A stretch of 64,000 nucleotides of DNA, taken from Polytrichum commune (taxonomy: Eukaryota; Streptophyta; Polytrichopsida; Polytrichales; Polytrichaceae). The stretch's first letter is position 1. Every line of letters begins with the position of its first letter. Made by a program: the position numbers and the translations under genes. The DNA lies in assembly GCA_950295325.1 (NCBI GenBank), contig OX485805.1, forward strand, positions 54,646,758 through 54,710,757, read 5' to 3'. This document shows, in pieces, positions 10,953-19,211 of this stretch. A model generated the notes under the pieces. It searched no databases, was not told where the DNA came from, and worked only from the letters and a program-made list of their open reading frames with translations.

Positions 10953-11896
10953 GTTTGGGTAGAGCGACCCAAACTCTCCAGCTGGTTTGGATCGTTCGAC
11001 CCAAACTCTGAAGATGGTTTGGGTCGTTCGACCCAAACTCTAAAGATGGTTTGGATCGTGGGCGCCAATCCATCTGCAGAGTTTGGGTCGCTCGACCCAA
11101 ACCATAAGCATTGTTTGGGTTTAGGGTTTAGGCAAACTCCACATCAAATGTTCATTTATAATTAATTTAATCATCATCTTGGGTGAATATCTAACCCTAT
11201 CGACCCAATCCATCTACAGAGTTTGGGTTGCTCGACCCAAACTAGCACCTGCTTTGGGTCGTTCGACCCAATCCTTCTGCAGAGTTTGGGTCGCTCGACC
11301 CAAACTAGCACCTGTTTGGGTCGCTCGACCTAATCCATCTGCAGAGTTTGGGTCGCTCGACCCAAACTAACACCTGTTTGGGTCGGTCGACCCAATCCAT
11401 CTGCAGAGTTTGGGTCGTTCGACCCAAACTAGCACCTGCTTTGGGTCGCTCGACCCAATCCATCTGCAGAGTTTGGGTCGTTCGACCCAAACAGCGCATG
11501 AAATGGTAATTGATAATTTAGGTAATCATCATCTTGGGTATGATCTAAGGCCATAGCCGATCATTCCATACCGCTACAAAGTTTGGGTCGAACGACCTAC
11601 ACTCTGCGTAAATTTTTACTGCTTATGAACAATACTTACACTTATAAACAACAACTCAAACACCCAAGCAATAATGAAATGACCAACAACTAGAACAGTA
11701 GCTCCTGATGATTGTGGTATCTATGAACATAAAGATTGGTTTTCGTAGCCAAATAATATATTATTCATTAGCCATTGTAGGCACAGGTTTGGGTCGTTCG
11801 ACCCAAACCTGTGAAAAGTAACCCCATATATAAATGTTACTAAACCCAGACGTAAGCCTATATGATTTGAAAGAGTTTGGGTCGCCCAACCGAAAC
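10953..11896. repeat. cluster of about 17 palindromes upstream of the large gene
   Basis: The same 9 bp-arm palindrome as at 6.1 kb, with centres CT, TT, GT, AA and others, in tandem units of about 60 bp that carry two palindromes and the filler CCATCTGCAGAG / TAGCACCTG. Dense from 10953 to 11100 and from 11200 to 11493; single copies near 11583, 11788 and 11877 (the last degraded). It lies between the candidate leader and the first coding exon, so it is probably intronic or leader sequence. Confidence 0.9.
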
Positions 11897-13249
11897 TAAC
11901 ATATGTATTTCTACTTGCAGATGCCCCCCAAGAAAAGACCTGGAGAACGATGGTTCAAGCCGACACCAGACGCGATCTGGCATGAGCACGAAACTCCTAA
12001 AAACTAATCCTACGTAGCAAAAGAAGACCTTGTAATTGCATGGTCCTTTCTTGTAGTAAAGGCAGCTCAATTCAAAATCCTCCTTGTTTTGAAAGTTGGC
12101 ACGGAGGAGCAACACACATGGGATCCTTTGACGGGATGGGAGGTAACATCAGTTCAGGCTCTAGGAGAGCATGTTGACGTCATCCTGGAAAACTCTTCTC
12201 TGGAAAATGTGCACATGTTCATGCATGAGCAAGCCGAGCCATTCGATCCGGTATACGTGAAGGAATCCTGCGCTGAGCCAGACATTGTTAAACCGGATAC
12301 AATCTTCATAGATGCGATCATTTCAAACATGAAGGTTGCAACCAGGTTCACTAAACTTAAGCAGACAATCAACGCAATAAACAAGACCTAGCAAAGCAAG
12401 TCAAAATCTCAACAAGCTGTGAGGCGCAAGGCGACTGCTGAAGAGGGCGTAGGGTCGTCAAGACCTCAAACAGTGAGGAAGCCCCGACCGGTTCCAGCTG
12501 ACTCGAGGAGAACAACACCTACGGCAACTCCTGCTGATAGTGAAACACCGACGCCATCAGAAAGCCGGCAGACGACACCATCTAAGAGGCCGAGAGAGTC
12601 AGCATTTGCCATGACAGATGAGCATGTTTCACTGGAGCTACGTATGCCCAAGCCCGGGGAAGGAGTGGAGCCATCGGAGATCCAGAAAATACTCAACAAT
12701 TTCGACACCAAGTGTTTACATTGTTTTTTCATGGGCAGAGAATTCAAGTTTGATGTCAATATCGCACAATGCCACCTAGCGCCACCAAAGAAGTGCGTTC
12801 GGGCAAAGGAAAATGCGTATGTTGATTGGTTAATCGCCCAGATGGTGAGCGACCAGTTTAAACATGATAGGCAGACTATTGTTATCATGTCTCAGGGACA
12901 CAAAAGAATGCCTACACCGGATATGTGGCCTTCTATAGAGAAAGGCGATTTTTGGCTGATTGACGGTCAGCACAGTGTTGAAGCTTCAAAGAAACTTCAA
13001 CTGATGACGGAGTGGAATGATCCCAATGGTCTAAAGGATAAATTGAAGGTATGGAAGGCATTGGTCGTGTGGTCGGACGACGAAACCCGGCTGAGCGATA
13101 TCTCCCGCTATTTCAACATGAATAACAAGAAGCGGGCATATCAAGCTTTTTGTATTAGGAACATCATGGCATCGCGGGATGTGTGGGAGTTCTACGGCCG
13201 GCCTCCCAAGGAAAGGGAGAATGCAAAAGACAAGAATCCAAAGTGGGAG

Positions 13250-13482
13250 GTGAGCATTGTTTATCAAACAGAGTTTGGGTCGATCGACCCAAACTTTGTG
13301 TTTCTTCATACAGTTTGGGTCGCTCGACCCAAACTTTGTCTTTCTTCATACAGTTTGGGTCGCTCGACCCAAACCTTGTGTTTCAGTTTGTGTTTGTCTA
13401 CGCAGTTTGTTGTTCATCATTTTTCTTCTTTGTTTGGAAACAACATATTGAGAATTAACACGCATTCTATGCTCTTGTGCAG
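13250..13482 (+). other. intron 1 of the ParB/methyltransferase-like gene, with three palindromes
   Basis: Donor gag|gtgagc, acceptor gtgcag|ctt. It contains TTTGGGTCG-NN-CGACCCAAA at 13274-13293 (centre AT, a perfect palindrome), 13314-13333 and 13354-13373 (centre CT), at an exact 40 bp period. Confidence 0.8.
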
Positions 13483-14805
13483 CTTTTCAAATACCAAATG
13501 ATAAACAAGTTCTCCTCAATTGACAATTCAAGTCACAAGCAAAAGAAGTACAATGAGCTAAGAGGAGAGATCTACTTGATTACATCATCCGACATGGTTT
13601 AGAAGAAGTGGAAGACAGTGTTTGAGAAATACGAGACAGGGGATCTCATGGATCCTGACACATGCAACCTCTTCAACTCGTCCTCTCGATTCAAGGCGAT
13701 GAAGCCTCTCATGAGAGAATTCTTTAGAAGTCTGCAGGGTCTTTCGGAGGCGGAAATGGGGAAGGCGGCAACGCACATCTTGCACAACAACCCGACCCCT
13801 AAAAGATTTTGGGTGTACCCCAAAATAGTCTTCACCAAGCCGAAATCCTTTGTTCCTTCATGCTACACAATGAAGGAATGGGCGGAGAATAGGAAGAAGA
13901 AAACAATGATCGTCCAGGAGCTGCAGAAGCTAATCCCGGAAAAGAACATTTTTGTCGATGATGAGGTGAACTGGAGAGCGTTCAAGGCTGAATACAACTT
14001 CACCAGTGCATCCATGGCAACTTTGATCAGGGAGGCAGGAGAAGACTTCCTAAAGTCAAAACTGGTGAAGGGTGGGAAGAACCTGGCTCTTCCAGAACAC
14101 TCGACGCGTGCCTTCTCGAACTTTATAAAGGAGAAGAAGATTGTAAGTTTTGAGGGGGATGCGCATTTCAACCTTGTCGCTTTTGACCCTATTAAAATCC
14201 AGGGATGGCCTGGCCTTGATTCCAGGAAAGAAATACGAGTAAGAGCAGCGGACCGGTTCCCCTTTGGCATAATAGACTTCCGGAGCATTCCTAGGAGTAC
14301 GTTTGAGGGCACAATGGGTACACCCTTCTACGAGCCCTTCATGTCGAAGTTCGTGGAGTATGCAAGCCCTAAGCTTAGGGAGGTCGATATGTGGCTGTGG
14401 ATAGTAGAGGATAGGAGAGCAGAGCAGGTGTATGAAATTGTGAGGAAATTGCAGCCTGAGTATGCGGTGTCTAAGTCTCATTACATTGCTGCACCGGCGG
14501 AGGGGGTGTACACGACACTAAAGGACAAGAAAACCAAAATCATGAATTTGTTGTGCTTGTACTTTGTGTTCAAAGCAACCTTGCTGAAGGTGGAGAACCA
14601 CCCCATAACCCGGATGCAGAAACTATTCCAAGTTCCAGAAGGCCTGGGTGCAAGTAAGTCCCTCTACGACGAGGCAAAATATGCCATATACCATTCGGAC
14701 GAGTTGCGGATGGAATTCTATCTCCGAATAATGAGGGCCTTGACGAGAAGAGGGGACTGTATATTCAACGTCTTCGGCGGCACCAAGCCCATCTTCGCTG
14801 GCATG

Positions 14806-14955
14806 GTAAGCTCCTTACCATAATTGTTTTCATAGTTTGGGTCGCTCGACCCAAACTATAACCTTTGCAATTGATATTTGGTCTTGTATGTACTTCCCTT
14901 TTTTGTTGGAATCACATGTTATGCCATATAATAACATCTGGTGGGATTTTTGCAG
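14806..14955 (+). other. intron 2 of the ParB/methyltransferase-like gene, with one palindrome
   Basis: Donor atg|gtaagc, acceptor tttgcag|atg, phase 0. A perfect-arm palindrome with centre CT lies at 14836-14855, 30 bases inside the donor. Confidence 0.8.
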
Positions 14956-16071
14956 ATGCTGGGGCTGAACGTGTACAGCTATGTAGACCTTAATGACATC
15001 CAATTCTACAAGGCCCAAAAATCGTTGGCGAAGAAGATGGATATACTAGACTGGATCCCTGGGAGCTACGCCGAGGAGACTGTTGAAGGGGGTGAGAGCC
15101 CGCTGGATAAGGCGAGGCGTGTCAACCCTGAAGAATTGGCCATAAGGGTTCCAGTTGTTGTACCAGAGCCTCTGGTCCAAGTGCATCCAGGCACATCCTC
15201 TCGGCGACCGCGTGACGAGGAGGGGGAGGAGGAGGTGGAAGAGGAGGAAGAAGAGGCTAAAGTGGAGGGCGAGGTCGAAGAAGGGGGAACAGGCTTCACT
15301 CAGGAATCTGAAGCCCCTCAACGAAAGAAGGCAATGCGGGTAGCAACTCCACAAAGTAAGTTGGTGCCCGTCCTGACGGTTGATGATGCCCGCGACATGT
15401 ATTCCAGGGACGCGATTGCCGCGTTCAAGGAGAGGAGGAAACTAAAAGGCAAGAAACTCTATGGCGACTATGCCATCGAGGAGACAATTGCCATTAGCAG
15501 CGAAGACGAGGGCGACATGGAGCTCGCCAAACGGCTCAGGTCGGACCCTCCTTCTCCAGGGGCCTTCGCAGGGATGGTGAAGGTGAAGCCGGAAGTCCTC
15601 ACCGTGCAAGAAGCCAACGAGAAGATGTTAAGGGACGAAGAGCAGCGCGTCCGCTTGCAAAAGGCCGCTGCTGAAGAACCCTCAGTGCGGAATGAAGTGG
15701 CAGAGCTAAGGGCTCTCTTATTGGAGCAAGAGCGACTGCGGGCATTGGCGCAACCTCCAACTAGTGCGGACTTAATCACGCAAGTGATTCGAGGCATGTG
15801 GGCGCAGGGTTTGGTGGTGGCTCCCCCGGGCTCATTTCCACACTTGCCCCCCGGCTTCCCTCCCCAGAACATTCCTCCGCAGCCCGTGCCGCAATCCTCC
15901 TTCAGCTTTCAGCACATGGTTCCCCCCCACGTCCGTCCGTATCCGCCGGTTCAACAAGCGGATGACCCCAATATATGGCGCCTTCCCGGGTCTTCTAGAC
16001 CTCTGACCCCCCCACCACTTCGGCCGCCCCTGGTGATCCCCCCGCCCCATCAGCAGGACGACCCCCACATG

Positions 16072-16160
16072 TTTGGGTCGTCCGACCCAAACCCGCCCCC
16101 CCTTACAGTGCAACAAGGCCAATCTCATGATGCAGGAGAGTTTGGGTCGGCCGACCCAAA
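16072..16160 (+). repeat. two palindromes inside coding sequence
   Basis: 16072-16091 (centre TC) and 16141-16160 (centre GC, perfect palindrome) lie in the proline-rich tail of exon 3, in frame, where they read as FGSSDPNP and FGSADPNP. Arms are intact despite being in an open frame. Confidence 0.9.
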
Positions 16161-16440
16161 CCCCGTGACCGCTCAGTCTTCAATGGACCAGCATGGGTCT
16201 GAAAGAGACACACCCATGCCTGATGTTGAAGGTCCTCGAGGGCCTGGTGATACTTCTACTCCTATCCCAATCGATGAACCTATGCATGATGCACATGCGG
16301 AGGTTGGGTTAGGAGAAGGTCCTGACACTGAGCGCTTGTAGGAGAGGGGTGCTGACATCGTCGGAGAAGGCGGTGGCGAGAGAGAACGACAAGCGGAGGC
16401 GGTGGAGGCTTCCATGGCGTCCAGGCATGACCAGGGAGAG

Positions 16441-16931
16441 GTAATACACTGAGACCTCCTCAGTTTGGGTCGCTCGACCCAAACTCCTGGTCTATTGTCT
16501 TGTTGCCGTGGTCGTGTCCCCCCTAGCTAGGAGGAACTGCCCCCACCCCGTCCATCCGCTCTCGCATCCCTTCACCCCCCCCCTTCGCGACGATCACTAA
16601 CGTCGCCCGCCCCACGATTTTACTCGAACTTGGAGGCGTGCACACAATTTTGTAGATGTTGAATTAGGATAGTTTGAACGGATCGTTCAACGCGGCTTCG
16701 CACCCCTAGGCATTTTGTACATAGAGCATTGCAAACAATAAAATTATTATTTTGTGCCCATATGTTTGTTTTCGTGTTCAAATGTATATTTTGTCCTCTT
16801 GCCCCCTCTTGGATTTGCATGGCCGCCTATGCATAGTGGTTCTTGTATTTTTCACAGAAAATATTGTATTCACTTTAAGTGGACATAGCATGACATAGTC
16901 TTCCCCCGCCTTATGTCGCTCGTCTCCACAG
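16441..16931 (+). other. probable intron 3, with one palindrome
   Basis: Donor gagag|gtaata and acceptor ctccacag|gga are both phase 0, so the ParB/methyltransferase part could be spliced to the FCP1-like part. A palindrome (centre CT) lies at 16464-16483, 23 bases inside the donor. If the transcript instead ends here, this is an intergenic spacer. Confidence 0.5.
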
Positions 16932-17744
16932 GGATCGGAGCATAGCGTCGCGGCTCCCCACCGGGCCTCTCCAAGAAGCGAGGAAGGTAGCGCGATGGTC
17001 CCCCCCATTTTACCCGTTCCACCTTTGCCGCCTAAGACCCGGTTCCTGGTGTTAGACCTCAACGGGGTCCTCGTCCAATGCGTTCATTGCCCGAGGACCC
17101 CCACGGTGCCCTTTTGCAAGCCCGAGGACGCGAATTACGACGGGCCGCCCACGTTCATAAAGAGCAAGCTAGTTCACCTCCGCCCGTGGCTTCGGACCTT
17201 CCTCCAGATCGCCCAACAACGATGGTGGGTGGTCGTGTGGAGCTCCATGAAGGCCGAGAACACCAATGCAGTCGTGGAGTTCATCTTCAAGGGCATCGAG
17301 CCCCCCTGCATGGTCCTAGCACAGGAAGCTTGTAGAATATTGTACACACCGGACAGCAAAGTCGTCAAAAAACCAAACAACCCCGCTTCCCCCCAATACC
17401 TCAAGGTCTTGAAGCCCATTTTTTGGGACCAGCGTCCGTCATTGATAGGTGTCCCCTACGACGTCCGTCCCACCCGGGAGAACACGCTCATGGTGGACAA
17501 CAGCGCCGCAAAGAACATGTTGAACCCGACGGCCAACTTAATAGTTTGCCCTACGTGGACGGTCGAGAAGGTCCGGGACCGATTTTTGTTAGACCTTAGT
17601 AAATACCTCCAGGCGCTCAGGGGAAGCGGACTACCTGTAAACAATTTTGTTAGGAATAATCTGATAGGCGAGAGATACTTGGATCCACGAGACCATTTGT
17701 ATAGAGAGTTGTTCTCTCACGCGAAATTTAACAAGCTCATTTGA
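16932..17744 (+). CDS. FCP1/NIF-like HAD-family domain protein (possibly last coding exon of the upstream gene)
   Basis: Intact frame; either ATG 16995 starts a 249-residue protein, or the frame continues back to an acceptor at 16931 and joins the upstream gene in phase 0. Counted from 16995, the HAD motif I is LVLDLNGVLV (nucleophile position Asp21; the usual second Asp is Asn23), motif II is VWSSM (residues 81-85), and the late acidic motif is LMVDNSAAK (Asp168, where FCP1 proteins have DD). FCP1/NIF enzymes remove phosphate from phosphoserine in the RNA polymerase II tail. The DxN change is seen in plant FCP1-like relatives and raises doubt about catalysis. Base composition is much more GC-rich than the surroundings. 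It looks like captured cargo within the element, with no break seen. Confidence 0.75.
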   Translation, partial: GSEHSVAAPHRASPRSEEGSAMVPPILPVPPLPPKTRFLVLDLNGVLVQCVHCPRTPTVPFCKPEDANYDGPPTFIKSKLVHLRPWLRTFLQIAQQRWWVVVWSSMKAENTNAVVEFIFKGIEPPCMVLAQEACRILYTPDSKVVKKPNNPASPQYLKVLKPIFWDQRPSLIGVPYDVRPTRENTLMVDNSAAKNMLNPTANLIVCPTWTVEKVRDRFLLDLSKYLQALRGSGLPVNNFVRNNLIGERYLDPRDHLYRELFSHAKFNKLI

Positions 17745-17752
17745 GGCAGTAC

Positions 17753-17780
<28 letters not shown>
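17753..17780. repeat. (GT)n microsatellite
   Basis: About fourteen GT units directly after the FCP1-like stop codon. Confidence 0.95.
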
Positions 17781-17783
<3 letters not shown>

Positions 17784-17865
17784 CGCCCGCCCACTTTGTG
17801 TAATATATGCTTCATATGTATCTTGATTTTCACGCGCTGTATCAAACCCTCCTCCCCCTTGGGTT

Positions 17866-18661
17866 TTGTTTCGTTTCCTTTTTTGCGCCATCGTTTGGAG
17901 CCTTCGATTGAGATCATCAGCGAGTCAAACTTGGGGAGCTTCTTCTACGAGACCGTTTACGACGCCGCGTCAACCATTGACTACTCCAAGGAGCCTATTG
18001 ACGCCGGCGTCGTCGATAGCCCCCCACCCAAGCAAATCTTACGGCGATCTCCGTCCCCGTCGCCGCTCAAGGGCATAAATCACAAATGCGTCCGGACATC
18101 CCCCTCTCGGCCCGGCGGAAGTATTATACCTCAACGGCGGCTGTGGATGGACGCACGGCCAACGAAGAGTGGAACCCTTCCTATTCCTTTGCGGGACGCC
18201 TTGCCCCTCCTCGCCAACTCCGACGGGAACGCCCCCGGTGACAAGGTGAAACCCCCCCCCCCCAAACATGGTTAACCGCGCATTACAATCATTTTGCACT
18301 TAAAAAATGATCATGTGACACGTTTGGGTCTTCCTCCCTAAACTAACACATGTGGTCTTGCATTGACGCGTTGCAGGTTGCTCCCACCCGTAAACCTATG
18401 CGGTCTAGTGCGTCCATCGAGTTCGAGCATATGTACGCCATGACCAGAAATGCGAGACAATCCACTTCATCGTATTCGAATTCTTCGACGTATATTTCGG
18501 GCGGCCGACGGACTCCAAAATGTGTTATGGATGGCGGTCACCCCAAGAATGGCTATAGTCGCGGGGCGGAGATTTTCAGGAATGTTGAAGCAATGCGAGC
18601 AAAAGAAGCCGCAGCAAAAGAAAAAGAGGCAAAAGAAAAAAAAAGCAATCTCCGAGGCTAG
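17866..18661 (+). CDS. two-exon basic/serine-rich hypothetical, start unresolved
   Basis: An open frame ending at 18245 (donor gacaag|gtgaaa) joins in phase 0 to 18377-18661 (acceptor ttgcag|gtt), giving APGDK-VAPTRKPM across the junction. The first part is Ser/Pro-rich (RRSPSPSP). The second has a region with ARQSTSSYSNSSTY and ends in a Lys/Glu/Ala-rich helix (AKEKEAKEKKSN). I do not recognise a family. No good ATG was found for the first exon, so it may begin upstream by splicing, perhaps from the FCP1-like transcript. The intron carries a decayed palindrome (gtttgggtcttcctccctaaac at 18323-18344), matching the pattern in the upstream gene. Confidence 0.4.
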
Positions 18662-19185
18662 ATAGGCCATAGTAGGCATAGGGTTTTGGGCCATAGGCAA
18701 CATCATTTTGGGTCGCACTATCCAATGGATGTGTGGTGTTAGCATGCTATGCATTTTACATGCCATACTTTGTATGTTTTTTTTGCAATAATATAAGTGT
18801 CACATGATTTCCCCTTCAATATGGTCCAAGGTTTGGATTGCCCTAACTAAACCATCACAAATATGAGTTTGGAATATTTTGTATGTTATATTATATTGGT
18901 TCACATAGTTCCCCTTCAATATGGTCTAAGGGTTTGGAGTGCCCTACCTAAAACATATTCATACAAGATCTCATATTTTGTGTGCGATAATATGAATGTT
19001 TTAAGATTTCCCCTTCAACTTGGCCTAAGGTTTGGATTGCTCATCCTAAACAATCCCAAATATGAGTTATTAATGGGGTTCTTGTTCTAAATACCCGACA
19101 CAAAGTGTTCACATCTTACAACTTTCTCCAATATGTGTTCCATTTATCCTTGTTCTTATTTATGTGAATGTCTCAAAATGCCCAA
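18662..19185. repeat. right subterminal region with about 100 bp tandem units
   Basis: Three units start with ccccttcaa at 18811, 18911 and 19010. Each contains GGTTTGGATTGCCCTAACTAAACC or a variant, which looks like a decayed form of the palindrome seen elsewhere. Another remnant, ttgggtcgcactatccaa, is near 18709. Parts of this region recur inverted at the left end of the element. Confidence 0.7.
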
Positions 19186-19211
19186 AAAGTCTCAATTTAA
19201 CGAATATAGTG
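19186..19211 (-). repeat. right terminal inverted repeat of the 16.9 kb element
   Basis: Exact reverse complement of 2324-2349, ending CGAATATAGTG. Followed by TTA, which does not match the AAA at the left end. Confidence 0.75.

Larger units (their letters stand above)
11921..16440 (+). pseudogene. ParB/DGQHR-like + DNA methyltransferase-like multidomain gene, four in-frame stops
   Basis: Three exons fit: 11921-13249, 13483-14805 and 14956-16440, all joined in phase 0 with GT-AG introns. The first begins ATG straight after an acceptor (ttgcag|atg). Exon 1 is basic and Pro/Thr-rich, then carries DFWLIDGQHSVEASKKL, resembling the ParB/sulfiredoxin-fold (DGQHR) signature. Exons 2-3 contain GDCIFNVFGGTKP, then at the junction a LGLNVYSYVDLNDIQFYKA block, placed like motif I of beta-class N4/N6 methyltransferases (usual FxGSG). 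The upstream FNLVAFDPIK could be a changed DPPY. ParB-methyltransferase fusions are known in phages. Exon 3 adds an acidic coiled stretch and a proline-rich tail. Stops: TAA 12005, TAG 12389, TAG 13600, TAG 16339, each one C-to-T step from a Gln codon. The domain calls are inference; catalytic motifs look lost. Confidence 0.6.
2324..19211. mobile_element. putative 16.9 kb CACTA-ended element carrying DUF7869-type and ParB/methyltransferase/FCP1-like genes
   Basis: Perfect 26 bp terminal inverted repeats beginning CACTATATTCG lie at 2324-2349 and 19186-19211. Subterminal sequence also matches in inverted orientation: GGTAGAGCACTCCAAAC at 2518-2534 against 18932-18948 (one mismatch), and about 29 bp at 2605-2633 against 18748-18777. 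CACTA elements normally have terminal CACTA, subterminal repeats and a 3 bp target duplication. Here the flanking triplets differ (AAA left, TTA right), so the duplication has been lost or the ends are chimeric. Cargo is a decayed DUF7869-like gene on the minus strand and a large plus-strand gene with palindrome-bearing introns. That these belong to one element is inferred from the ends and shared repeats. Confidence 0.6.

Noticed and set aside
15046-15354. Reverse-strand frames under the acidic exon
   Set aside because: Shadow of the Glu-rich codons of the plus-strand exon.
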